Assembly (NCBI RefSeq): GCF_000372725.1
Contig: NW_005201349.1
Span: 358,984 to 411,439 of the forward strand
Source: Emiliania huxleyi CCMP1516
Taxonomy: Eukaryota; Haptophyta; Isochrysidales; Noelaerhabdaceae
Length of the DNA stretch: 52,456 nt
Direction of reading: 5' to 3'
The notes under the pieces are model-generated. The model was not told the origin of the DNA. It saw nothing but the letters and a program-made list of their open reading frames with translations, and searched no databases. Made by a program: the position numbers and the translations under genes. This document shows, one piece after another, positions 12,216-21,565 of the stretch (position 1 is the stretch's first letter; each line of letters begins with the position of its first letter).

Positions 12216-13474
12216 CGTATTGTGGTGTTTGTTTGATTCTCCTGGGGAGTGGTATGGTATGAGCAGAGCGTGGTATGGTACAATACGAAACTCCGTGGAA
12301 TCATCAATTTTTCGAGCTCTGAGCCGAGTCTGAGGCTGGTTTGCCGCCAAATTCAGCAGAAACCAGAATCGGCACAAAATACCGGGTATTTTGCGGGTAT
12401 ATACCGCTGGAAAACCCCGGGTATACCTGGGAAATACCCGGTATTTTGCCGATTTCTCCGATGTCTGTGTGTCAGATTTTGCCTCAGAAGTCGTGGTAAA
12501 TCTTACCACCGTTTGATTGTTTGGCCGTAGAGTGTTTGATTGTTCTGGTGGGCTATACCTCAGCAAATGGCAAGCACTGCTCCACAGACTACACCCCAGT
12601 TCACTGTTCATCTGCGCTCAGCTCACGGTATCAGCACTACCAGCGTCTTCTCCTCGTCCCGCCTGTGCTCCACACGGCTGCGCCGGTCGTTGACGCTCCT
12701 CATCACCGGCTCCGAGACGCTGCGCACGACGCGCAGCCGGAGCCAGCCCTCCCACCCTTCGCTCAGCCCCTCGCTCAGCCGCTCGCAGCTCAGCTTCCTG
12801 CCCCAGCCGTTGTCGTGCCCGCCTACTCGCAGCTGCAGTGGTGGGGAGGCGCCGCTCACACCGCCGGCAAGGAGACGGCAGACCCCAACGCCCGCCTCCA
12901 CCCCCCTCGATGGGCACCGCGACCTGCGTGCCGGCGCTGAGCTTCGCCGCCGCTGGCTGCGCCGCCGCCGCCGCCTCCTCGGGCCTACTCAGCCATGTCT
13001 CGCCGAGGCTCGCGCCGAGAGGAGCAGAGGCGGAGGTCGGCGCCGGACCACGCTCTCTCGCGCCTGTCGCGCGGCGAGTTGTTGTTTGGCGGCGAGACGG
13101 AGGACCAGGAGCCTACACGCAGGAGGGCTCCGCCGAGAGTCGCCGAGAGTCGCCGCAGCTGGGCGGCGAGGCGGGGCGGAGCGGGAGCGGGAGCCTCCGA
13201 CGCTCGTGCTCAATGTGCCGCAGGAGAGGGTCGAGTGGTTGAGGGCAGAGTGGCTCGACGAGTCGACCCGCACCCGGGGAGGGGGGGGCGCGGGCGGCGG
13301 CGTCGGCCCCGGAGGCGGTGGCAGCTCCGGCGGCGTGTCGCTCGAACCCTTCGGGCGCGGGGACCGGGAACCGGGGGGCCCCCCGCCCCTAGATTTTGCC
13401 ACCTTCCCCCTTTTGGTAAATCCGACCGGTCCACCTGTTTCCCAGATGAAAAAAAGCCCCCCCGAAGGGGGGCC
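12216..13474. other. Unresolved region before the first gap
   Basis: 12355-12450 is a GGTATT/ACCCGG-rich simple repeat. From 12540 to 13474 long frames are open on both strands; EPPTLVLNVPQERVEWLRAE on the plus strand (near 13200) and a charged minus-strand stretch (VVRSVSEPVMRSVNDRRS, near 12690) are the most protein-like, but no model closes. The last ~60 bp before the gap has homopolymer-rich, contig-end character. Confidence 0.3.
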
Positions 13475-13574
13475 NNNNNNNNNNNNNNNNNNNNNNNNNN
13501 NNNNNNNNNNNNNNNNNNNNNNNNNNNNNNNNNNNNNNNNNNNNNNNNNNNNNNNNNNNNNNNNNNNNNNNNNN
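13475..13574. other. Assembly gap (100 N)
   Basis: Run of exactly 100 N, the conventional size for a gap of unknown length. Confidence 1.
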
Positions 13575-13793
13575 CTCCCTCGCCGTCGGAAGGGCGTAGT
13601 TCGGGCCGCTCTCCTCCACGCCGGCCAGCACGTCCGCGGCGCTCACCGCCTCGACGTCCATCGCCTCCTCCGCCGCCGGCTCGGTCGTGCCGCCCGCTGC
13701 CTCGCGTTGTCTGCGCTGCCGCTCGCGCTCGTGGTGTGCTGCTCGGCGCTCGACGCCGCCGCCCTCGTGCACGCACGCCGCCTGCGGTGCCAT
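13575..13793 (-). CDS. 5' part of an unknown gene running into the gap
   Basis: From the ATG at 13793 the minus strand reads 73 codons to the gap edge: a basic helix (ERRAAHHERERQRRQRE), then an acidic stretch (EAMDVEAVSAADVLAGVEE) and SGPNYALPTARE. Upstream a GAAATTTGCGG element resembles the promoter-like motif. No family is recognised; the rest is in the gap or beyond it. Confidence 0.45.
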
Positions 13794-14333
13794 CTCGCCG
13801 CAGGGCGAAGGCCAACCGCAAATTTCGCACAAACTCCGTGCAAAGCCCCTTCGAACGCGCGAAAGCGCCGGCTTTCGAACCTCGGCGCCCGCCCTCTTTC
13901 TGGCCGCGTCCCTCCCCTGTCCAATCTTCTGCATTCACTCTTTACATACATAAACTATTTTACTAAACACTGTCCAGTGTGGGCCCTCGGTGGGGCCGTT
14001 CTTTTTTATCTCGGGTCAGTGGCTGGTCTGCGACACAGCGCCGAGCGACTCTCCAATGTCAGCCACCCGAAAAGGCCGCACAGAGATGCGCCTGTGTTTC
14101 ACAGGCGATACACAAGTCACAGCAGGAGCAACTCGACTTGTCGCTTTCGGTTTATCGAGCCTCTGCCGATCCCGATGACTGAGTACAACGGCCCGCACGC
14201 CGAAGTGCTACGTCGGAGCAACAAGAATGTGCCCGCCGAGGGACATGCGTGTGGCATGGGACAGGCGCTCGGAAGCCTTCCCACGAGTGTGCGTGAAGCC
14301 GGGGGAGAGTAGACCTTTTATGAGGAGGCCTCC

Positions 14334-16916
14334 TCACCGCCCCTCGTTCAGCGCGTCGAGCGCCGCCTCGTACGGCGCCTAACCTCGGGCAATCTCGAGC
14401 GATCTCGGGCGATCTCGAGCGATCCCGGGTGCTCTCTCTCCTTCGTGCGTGATCTCGGCCCATCCCGCCTCCTCTCGGCCCCTCTCGGCTCCTCCCGGCT
14501 CCTCTCGGCTCCTCTCGGCTCCTCTCGGCTCCTCTCGGCTCCTCTCGGCTCCTCTCGGCTCCTCTCGGCCCCTCTCGGCCCCTCTCGGCTCCTCCCGGCT
14601 CCTCTCGGCTCCTCCCGGCTCCTCCCGGCTCCTCTCGGCTCCTCTCGGCTCCTCTCGGCTCCTCTCGGCTCCTCTCGGCTCCTCCCGGCTCCTCTCGGCT
14701 CCTCTCGGCTCCTCTCGGCTCCTCCCGGCTCCTCCCGGCTCCTCTCGGCTCCTCCCGGCTCCTCTCGGCTCCTCTCGGCTCCTCTCGGCTCCTCCCGGCT
14801 CCTCTCGGCCCCTCTCGGCTCCTCTCGGCCCCTCTCGGCCCCTCCCGGCTCCTCTCGGCTCCTCCCGGCTCCTCTCGGCTCCTCTCGGCTCCTCTCGGCT
14901 CCTCCCGGCTCCTCTCGGCCCCTCTCGGCTCCTCTCGGCCCCTCTCGGCCCCTCCCGGCTCCTCTCGGCTCCTCTCGGCCCCTCTCGGCCCCTCTCGGCT
15001 CCTCTCGGCTCCTCTCGGCTCCTCTCGGCTCCTCTCGGCTCCTCTCGGCTCCTCTCGGCTCCTCTCGGCTCCTCTCGGCTCCTCTCGGCTCCTCTCGGCC
15101 CCTCTCCTCTCGGCCCCTCTCGGCTCCTCTCGGCTCTTCTCGGCTGATCTCGTCTCCTCTCGGCTCCTCTCGGCTCCTCTCGGCCCCTCTCCTCTCGGCT
15201 CCTCTCGGCTCCTCTCGGCTCCTCTCGGCTCCTCTCCTCTCGGCTCCTCTCCTCTCGGCTCCTCTCCTCTCGGCTCCTCCCCACCTCGAGCCGCATCGCC
15301 TCCAGCGTCCGATCGACCAGCCGAGGCTGCTGCCGCATCAGCGCTGCAAACTCCGCGTGCTGTAGCCCGCCTCGGCTCGCGGCCCCGGCGGCGCGGAACG
15401 TGGCTGCGACGGCGGCGTCAGCCTGCGGGACGTGTCTCGGACGCGTCTCGGACGTGGGACGGGCGTGTGTCGCCGGGGCGTGGCTGCTGCGGCGTCGGCC
15501 TGCTGCGGCGAGAGGTGTCCGAGGCCTAACGGAGAGCAAGAGGCGCCGAGTCAGCGCCACGGCCCCCCTCTCTCTCTCCTTGAGCAGCGGCGAGAGGGGG
15601 GGGGGGGGGGGGGGCAAAAACCCGATCCCGAGGCGGAAAGGAGGAGGAGGAGGAGGAGGAGGAGGAGGAGGAGGAGGAGGAAAAGAAAGGAAAGGAGGAG
15701 GGAGGGGGGGGGGCAAAAACCCGATCCCCAGGCGGAAAGGAGGGGGGGGAGGAAAATCTCCTCCCGCTCCCCCGTCCCGGAACTATTCGGGAGGCACCCG
15801 CCCCCCTTGACCCCCCGAGGGGGGGCTTTTCCCGCCCCCTTCGCCCCAAAAGAAACCGTCCAGGTGGTACCCGTCAAAAAGAAACCGCCGCGGGCGGGGC
15901 AACCCGCCGGTGAACAAAAAGGGGCGGCAGGCGGAAAAACATTGGCGGGCAAAAAGGCGCCCAAAGGGCGGCAAGGCTTAAAGGGAAAACCCTTTTTCTG
16001 GCGGCTAAAAACCTCGGGCAGACCTCGGCCAGACCTCGGCCAGATCTCGGCCAGACCTCGGCCAGATCTCGGCCAGATCTCGGCTCGCGTCTCCGAGAGG
16101 TCGCCTGCAGCTTTTCAGAGGGGGAGAGCGCGCTCGGGTCGACGGCGAGGGGCAGCAGGCCTGCAGGGCACGCCAACGGCGGGGCGTGAGCGCGGCTTGA
16201 GTGCAGCGGAGCAGCGGAGTCCGTGACCTCTAAGGCGCTCGTCGGGGAGGCGAGGACGCGTCTTCCGCTTCTAGGCTGTGCAGGCCGGCCGCAAAGTCGG
16301 CGCGGGAGAGGGAGCCGCGCCGCTCGGCGTCGCACATGTCGAAGAGCCGGCTCGCCAGCGGCGCGTTCCCGCTCCCCGCGCTCGCGAACGCCTGCTGGAA
16401 TACCGCACGAGGCAGCCGCGGCGGCTCGGCTGGAGGCGGCTCGGCGCCCGGCGTTGCGCCGGAAGGTCCTGCAGAGCGCTCGCTCGAGGAGCGGGTGGAG
16501 GCGGAGGCGGAGCTCCAGCACTGCTCCCGGAAGCGCCGCGCCCACGCGCACAGTCCGCCCGCAGCAAAGACGCTGCCACCGCCCGCCAGAGCGTCTGCAA
16601 GGCCAGCGTCGCCCGCCGCCGCCCGCGGAGCGGGCGGCGGCTCGGCCGGCTGGTCGGGAGGGACGCCGTGCATGAGCACGTGCCACAGCCGGCCGAGCTC
16701 GTGCAGCCCCTCCTTCCTGGCCGCCTCGGCACTCTTCCTCGCCTGCCGCTCCGCTTCGACTTGGCTGTTGTGTTGGTGGATCTGGTCGCGATTGGACACG
16801 TAGCTGACCCACGCCGTCACGTCGAGGGCGGATCGGTCGCCCGGGTAGGTGGCTCGTCTCGAGTCGAGCGAGCTCGTCGAATGGCGGCGCCGGTGCCGGT
16901 GCTCTGCGGCGCGCAT
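14334..16916 (-). CDS. EF-hand protein, 4 exons
   Basis: Exons 16916-16277, 16160-16105, 15422-15285 and 14378-14334 join in frame to 292 residues. Exon 1 ends in an EF-hand: FDMCDAERRGSLSRADF has a 12-residue loop with Asp at 1, Gly at 6, Leu at 8 and Asp at 12. Exon 3 has a second, degenerate hand (FRAAGAASRGGLQHAEF) that lacks acidic residues at loop positions 1, 3 and 5 and so probably does not bind calcium. The arrangement, with MRQQPRLVDRTLEAM after it, resembles the EF-hand region of NADPH oxidase/DUOX proteins, but no oxidase domain is present, so call it only an EF-hand protein. A third hand may be lost in the disordered stretch 15590-16020. Exons 1 and 2 use GC donors. The start could lie further upstream. 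Confidence 0.65.
14379..15284. repeat. 906-bp intron made almost wholly of a CCTCTCGGCT decamer array
   Basis: About 80 copies of a 10-bp unit (CCTCTCGGCT, CCTCCCGGCT and CCTCTCGGCC variants) fill the interval between the last two exons of the minus-strand EF-hand gene. A GAG|GTGGGG donor lies at 15284 and a TTAG|GCGCC acceptor at 14379. Ten is not a multiple of three and the unit lacks stops, so all frames are open (SRLLSAPLGS on plus, REEPRGAERS on minus); these are not proteins. Confidence 0.9.
15590..16020. other. Homopolymer-rich, probably poor-quality sequence
   Basis: Long G runs, a duplicated CAAAAACCCGATCCC block (15616 and 15714) and stretches such as GACCCCCCGAGGGGGGG suggest collapsed or mis-joined reads. 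It lies within intron 2 of the EF-hand gene, where an exon for another EF-hand could have been lost. An 11-bp array (CAGACCTCGGC) follows at 16017-16082. Confidence 0.5.
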
Positions 16917-18578
16917 CGGTGTATGTCGGACTAACCCAAGTGCCGCGACGCTTGATGAGCGGGCAGGACCTCTGTTTTTTTTGGCGTCTATTCACACCCT
17001 CCCGCACTGTGCTTTGGACTAACCCCGACCCAAGCCGCGCTGCTTGATGAGAGGACACTTTTTTATGAGCTTAGCCTTCGATGTTATGAAACAACGCAAG
17101 GCGGACATGGCATATCGCTCTCGGGCCCACAGACATCCCGCACACTCGCCCACACCCGCCGCCCCAGCGCGCGCCCCACCCCGGCCGGGAGAGAGGGGAG
17201 TGACAGTTTGGGATTGAAAGCCGAGTACCTCCATGCTTGTGTCTGGTGTTTACTAGCTCCGAGTAGAGGGGGCGTTCCGGAAGCTGCGCCGCCTCGCGCG
17301 CAAAGTCGCGCGCGGCAGCGTTGACCGCGGGACACCCAAAGCGCAGAACCAACCCTCGGAGAACCGTGTTTACTTTTACGGCCCTTTCCCTGCGAACGCG
17401 CACCCCCCCCTAGCTAGGTAGGGGTCAGGGCTCTCTATCTAGCCCGTAGCACGATGCCGATCATCCGGCTCGCTGGGTGCGCTTCTTAGCTCCCCGGCCC
17501 TGGATGTGAGGTTAATGACTGCACTCCAAGTGCTCCAAGTACCTCGCACTCCATGTGCGAGAACGCAGGGTAAATGTAAGCCGGATGGCTCACAGGCCAC
17601 CTCTTGCGCCCCGAGCTCACCATCTACCGCACTGAGCACTTGTGCCCCCCGCTCCCAACCCATCCACCTCGCCTCGGGCCGCGCCGCGCGATCTCGGGCG
17701 ATCTCGCGCAATCTCGGGCGATCTCGGGGCCGCGCCGCGCTATCTCGGGCGATCTCGGAGCGTCGCTCGCGCGGCGGCACACCTGCTCAAAAAAGGAAGG
17801 AGGTTGGAGGCAGGAGGTCACGCCCCATCCAGAGCGCCGTCGTCGCCGGGTTTTTGGCCCCCGGGTCGTCGCCCGACGGTTGCTGCGCGGGGCACGGCAG
17901 ACCATCGGACGGCGGGACGACGCCCCGTCCGGCACGCTCCCCCCTCCACCCGGCTATTGCCGCACGAGCGCGGCAACGCCGACGGACTTCCCGTCCCCCC
18001 ACCTGCGCCGCAATCACCGCCGTGATTGTCGGCGCTGCGCCCCTTGGCGCCTGTGCATGTGTCCCGCGTGCCCGCCCGCCAAGGCTGGTGCCAAGGCCAA
18101 ATCAACTGCCAGGGCTGGTGCCAGGGCCAACTCAACTGCCTGGCTGGTGCCAAGGCTCAAAGGCTCTCCTCTCTCTCTCTCCTCCCTCTCCACTCTCTCA
18201 ACTCTCTCCCCCCCCCCCTCTCTCCCCTGACTCTCTCTGCTCGCTCCGCCCTCCTCTCCCCCCCCCCCCCCCCCCCGTCGTCCGCCGCCGCCTCCACCAC
18301 CCACATGCCTCCGCCCCGGCACCCCGAGCTCGTCAGCTCGTCCTCAGCATTATAAAGTGCATTATATCAGCAGGTGGAGGTGCCAAAGCAGCAGCATCTG
18401 CCATCTCAATGAAGCAAGGTAAAGCCGTAGGAGACCCGTCACACTCGAATCTCGATCTCGGAGACAGCCATCTCGAAAACTCGAGCTCGAAAAGCATTTT
18501 TTTCATTCTCTTATTTTCGTCAGAACATACCCGCTGCTGCACCTCCACCCTCTCGGCTCTAGCTAACTACCCCTGCGC
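16917..18578. other. Intergenic with repeats; no gene found
   Basis: 17680-17765 holds ATCTCGGGCG decamers. 18080-18160 holds three ~30-bp units (GCTGGTGCCAAGGCC type). 18180-18285 is CT/C-rich. No domain-bearing frame was seen on either strand. Confidence 0.4.
17255..17560. repeat. Dispersed repeat shared with 29170-29575
   Basis: Begins with CTCCGAGTAGAGGGGGCGTT, continues with CCTCGGAGAACCGTGTTTAC, and ends with CCTGGATGTGAGGTTAATGA and a GCACTCCAAGTGCTCC tail. The same order of blocks occurs at 29188-29418, and the last ~130 bp occurs a third time at 29441-29571. Confidence 0.85.
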
Positions 18579-19976
18579 TCACGCCTCGATCTTCTTGGGC
18601 AGCAGCTGGTTCGACAGGTCCTCTCCGTGGCCTAGGCAGCCGTCCTCGCCCTTGCCCCAGCTCCAGACGGCACCACCGGCGGCGAGGGCGAGGCCGTGGC
18701 TGCTTCCAGCCGACACAGCGACGACGCGCTGGCCAGCAAAGGCCTCGACCTGCTTCGGTAGCGGCTGGCTCTGCTCGTCGCCGTGGCCAAGCTGGCCCCA
18801 GGCTCCACCGCCCCAGCTCCAGACAGCGCCGTTGGCGGTGAGGGCGAAGCTGTGCCGGCCTCCAGCCGAGACAGCGACGGCACGCTGGTCAGCCAAGGCC
18901 TCGACCTTCTTTGGCAGCAGCTGGTCCTGCCGGTCGCCGTGGCCCAGCCGGCCGTGGCCTCCATCGCCCCAGCTCCAGACGGTGCCGTCGGCGGTGAGGG
19001 CGATGCTGTGGAAGTATCCAGCCGACACAGCGATGACGCGCTGGCCAGCCAAAGCCTCGACCTTCTTCGGCAGCAGCTGGCTCTGCGTGTCGCCGTGGCC
19101 CAGCTGGCCAAAGTGTCCCTGGCCCCAGCTCCAGACGCTGCCGTCGGCGGTGATGGCGACGCTGTGCGCGGTTCCAGCCGACACGGCGACGACGCGATGG
19201 CCAGCAAAGGCCTCGACCTTCTTGGGCTGCCACTGCTGCTGCTCGTCGCCGTGGCCCAACCGGCCAAAGTATCCATAGCCCCAGCTCCAGAGAGCGCCGT
19301 CGGCGGCGAGGGCGAGGCTGTGTGTGTTCCCCGCCGAAACAGCGACGACGCGCTGGCCAGCAAAGGCCTCGATCTTCTTGGGCAGCAGCTGGTGCTGCTC
19401 GTCGCCATGGCCCAGCATGCCAAAGCCTCCACGGCCCCAGCTCCAGACGGTGCCGTCGGCGGTGCGGACGAGGCTGTGCCCGCCTCCAGCCGACACGCTC
19501 ACGACACGCTCACCGCCCAGCGGGGAAGGGAGGCGGGTCGGCGTGTTGAGCCGCGTCACGCCCTCGCCGTGCCCGAGCAGCCCTGGGAAGTAGGACGGAG
19601 CCGAGCCGCACGACGAGAGCCGCCCCTCGCCGTCGATGAAGAGGCTGTGCTGAAGGCCTGCCGCCGCCCTCGCCGGCGGGTTGGACTCACACAGCAGCGC
19701 AGAACAGCACAGCCACCGCACGGCGCAGCCCTCGTCCTCTGGCTGCGCCGGCAGCTCGAAGCCGCGCTCTCGCGCCCACAAGCGGATGCCCTCCAGCGCA
19801 AGCGAGGCGTGGAAGAGCAGCGAGACGGCCGCGACGCGAGCGATGTCGGCGGGGCTGTCGAAGCGGGAGATGACGCGCGCGAGAAGCTCAGGGGGCAGGT
19901 CGGTGAGGGGGCAGTGTGCGGCGGCGGCGGCGGCGGAGGCGAGGCGGCGCGAGCGGCGGCGCGGCGGGGTGGACAT
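18579..19976 (-). CDS. F-box and RCC1-repeat protein
   Basis: Single exon, 465 residues. The basic N-terminus is followed by an F-box (residues ~24-60: LTDLPPELLARVISRFDSPA, then ARVAAVSLLF). From residue ~115 on there are about seven RCC1 repeats of ~51 residues with the signature VVAVSAGxxHSLAL, VWSWGxGxxGxLGHGD, PKKVEA; they form a beta-propeller. F-box proteins normally dock on Skp1 in SCF ubiquitin ligases, with the propeller choosing the substrate; the target is unknown. The repeats are very alike at DNA level, which points to recent internal duplication. ATG 19976 was chosen over the longer open frame upstream, because that frame is made of a CA repeat and the promoter-like motif sits just before 19976. 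Confidence 0.9.
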   Translation of the reverse strand: MSTPPRRRSRRLASAAAAAAHCPLTDLPPELLARVISRFDSPADIARVAAVSLLFHASLALEGIRLWARERGFELPAQPEDEGCAVRWLCCSALLCESNPPARAAAGLQHSLFIDGEGRLSSCGSAPSYFPGLLGHGEGVTRLNTPTRLPSPLGGERVVSVSAGGGHSLVRTADGTVWSWGRGGFGMLGHGDEQHQLLPKKIEAFAGQRVVAVSAGNTHSLALAADGALWSWGYGYFGRLGHGDEQQQWQPKKVEAFAGHRVVAVSAGTAHSVAITADGSVWSWGQGHFGQLGHGDTQSQLLPKKVEALAGQRVIAVSAGYFHSIALTADGTVWSWGDGGHGRLGHGDRQDQLLPKKVEALADQRAVAVSAGGRHSFALTANGAVWSWGGGAWGQLGHGDEQSQPLPKQVEAFAGQRVVAVSAGSSHGLALAAGGAVWSWGKGEDGCLGHGEDLSNQLLPKKIEA

Positions 19977-19983
19977 CGCGACG

Positions 19984-19994
19984 AAAAGAATTTT
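19984..19994. promoter_or_regulatory. AAAATTCTTTT motif just upstream of the F-box/RCC1 gene
   Basis: Read on the minus strand, the element is 8-18 bp before the ATG at 19976. It is the same A/T island inside GC-rich DNA seen before other genes. Confidence 0.45.
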
Positions 19995-20180
19995 CTGCGG
20001 TTCTTTTCCACAAATGCTAGCACCTTTGAACGTGTGGGCGGCAGCTGTCTGTTTACAGGCGCTGGCCGCCCGCGCGCGCGCCGGACCGGCTCCGGCACGT
20101 CCGGCGCTGGGCGGCGCGCGTCCACACTGCGCGTCGCGCAAAAGGCGAGCGCTCGCCGCCGCTACGGCGGCGGCGGCGGC

Positions 20181-20233
20181 CGGCGGCCGACGGCCGACGG
20201 CCGACGGCCGACGGCAGACGGCAGACGGCATAC
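20181..20233. repeat. 7-bp tandem repeat (CGGCCGA/CGGCAGA)
   Basis: About seven units in the upstream region of the F-box/RCC1 gene, in a very GC-rich stretch. Confidence 0.8.
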
Positions 20234-20482
20234 GGCCTAGGGCTCGGCTGGGCGCGCACGCGCACGCGCGGGCGTCGCGCGCCACGCGTCGCTCCGCGAG
20301 GGCGCGCGCCAACCGCGATTCGAACCGGGGCCAAAAGGCGCCTGGAGCGACCGCGGTCCGGTCGCGCCACCGCGGCTGCGGGGCTGATAGAGCAGGCCGG
20401 CTGCGGCTCCTGATGTACCTCCGCTTTTGGGTGGCGGTCGCTACGGCGCTCGCGGCGCGCTCGTGGCGTTCAGGGCGGCTCG

Positions 20483-20495
20483 CACACGCACACGC

Positions 20496-20572
<77 letters not shown>

Positions 20573-20585
20573 CACATGCACAGAC
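20483..20585. repeat. (CA)n microsatellite
   Basis: More than 30 CA units flanked by CACACG and ACATGC units. Not inside a recognised gene. Confidence 0.95.
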
Positions 20586-21565
20586 ACACAGCCCCTTCCC
20601 CTCCCCCCTCAAGGGCGAGGACACGCACAGGCCGCACCTCTAGTGAGGCCCGCATAGTATGTGGGAGACTCGTGCCGCCGCCCCTGCCACCCCTGTGTCA
20701 GTGTGCCTGTGGTAGGAGAGACTGCCAGCGACAAGCTGGAGGCAGGTCGCTAGACTGAGATGAGACCGCCAGTGGATGTGGGAGTCCACCGCGCACCGCG
20801 CTGCGAGCCTGTCGTGTCCCTTGTCAGGAGCAGGAGAGCCCCACCTGTCCCCCTGATCGTTCTTCCAAAATCCTGCTCGTGCAGGTGGGGACCCTGTCCT
20901 CGTCCCATCCCTCGTTTGGCGTGTCTGTTTTCTTTCTTTCTTTTCTTTCTTTCTTCGCTAGCACCTGTCCTATACGAGAGAGGAATCCCTGGGACCCTGT
21001 CGTGTGGGTAAACCCTGCCCAGCCCCCCTCCGTGTCGCGATGCGCTCCCCGCTCCCGTTCCCCTGTGTCCCTGATCGTCCTTGCAAGATCCTGCTCGTGC
21101 AGGTGGGGACCCTGTCCTTCTCCCACCCCTCGTTTGGCGTGCCCGTTTTATTTATTTATTTATGCTAGCACGCGCCAGTTCGCACCTGTGTCGAGCCTGT
21201 CTGCTGTGAGAGAGAGCGTGTCCAAATTCTTTTCCACAAAAATGTACTTTACCCTAGGGAAAGAATTTTAGAGCACAGCACTGTGGCCATCCCACCGTTT
21301 GGGTGTTTATTTTCTTTCTTCCTTTCCTGGGCGCGGGACTGGCCGCACTGGCAATCAATATTCCAATAAAAGGAACAGAATTAACGCGGACCGCGCGGTT
21401 CGCGGCACTAACACAGGAGAAGAAGAAATCACGTCTCGCTTCTTGTTTCTTCCTTTCTCTGCCGGCCCGCAGTGCGCGCAGCGACGGGAGCTCAGGCTTG
21501 TCCCTCGAGGTTTGTCCTCAAGGCGGCTTGTGGCCTGTGCTCAGGCAACTTTTCTCACATTTCTA
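20586..21565. other. Intergenic; contains a ~90-bp duplicated segment
   Basis: About 90 bp at 20845-20935 recurs at 21064-21152, about 217 bp apart (shared GCAGGTGGGGACCCTGTCCT and CCTCGTTTGGCGTG). Each copy is followed by a TTTC- or TTTA-type run. AAATTCTTTTCC and AAAGAATTTT motifs occur at 21225-21262, but no gene start was found there. Confidence 0.6.

Noticed and set aside
12540..14312. 590-codon plus-strand frame across the first gap
   Set aside because: It reads through the 100 N as unknown residues and changes character on both sides; not a supported gene.
14379..15716. Long open frames of Ser/Arg/Leu or Glu/Arg/Pro repeats (445 and 306 codons)
   Set aside because: They are translations of a 10-bp tandem array in all frames and lie in an intron of the EF-hand gene.
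18632..19432. Frames opposite to or out of phase with the RCC1 gene
   Set aside because: Shadows of the RCC1 DNA repeats.
20290..20365. GGTTCGAATCG on the minus strand, resembling a tRNA B box
   Set aside because: The arms do not pair, no anticodon stem can be drawn, and the A box has mismatches; at best a decayed tRNA-derived repeat.
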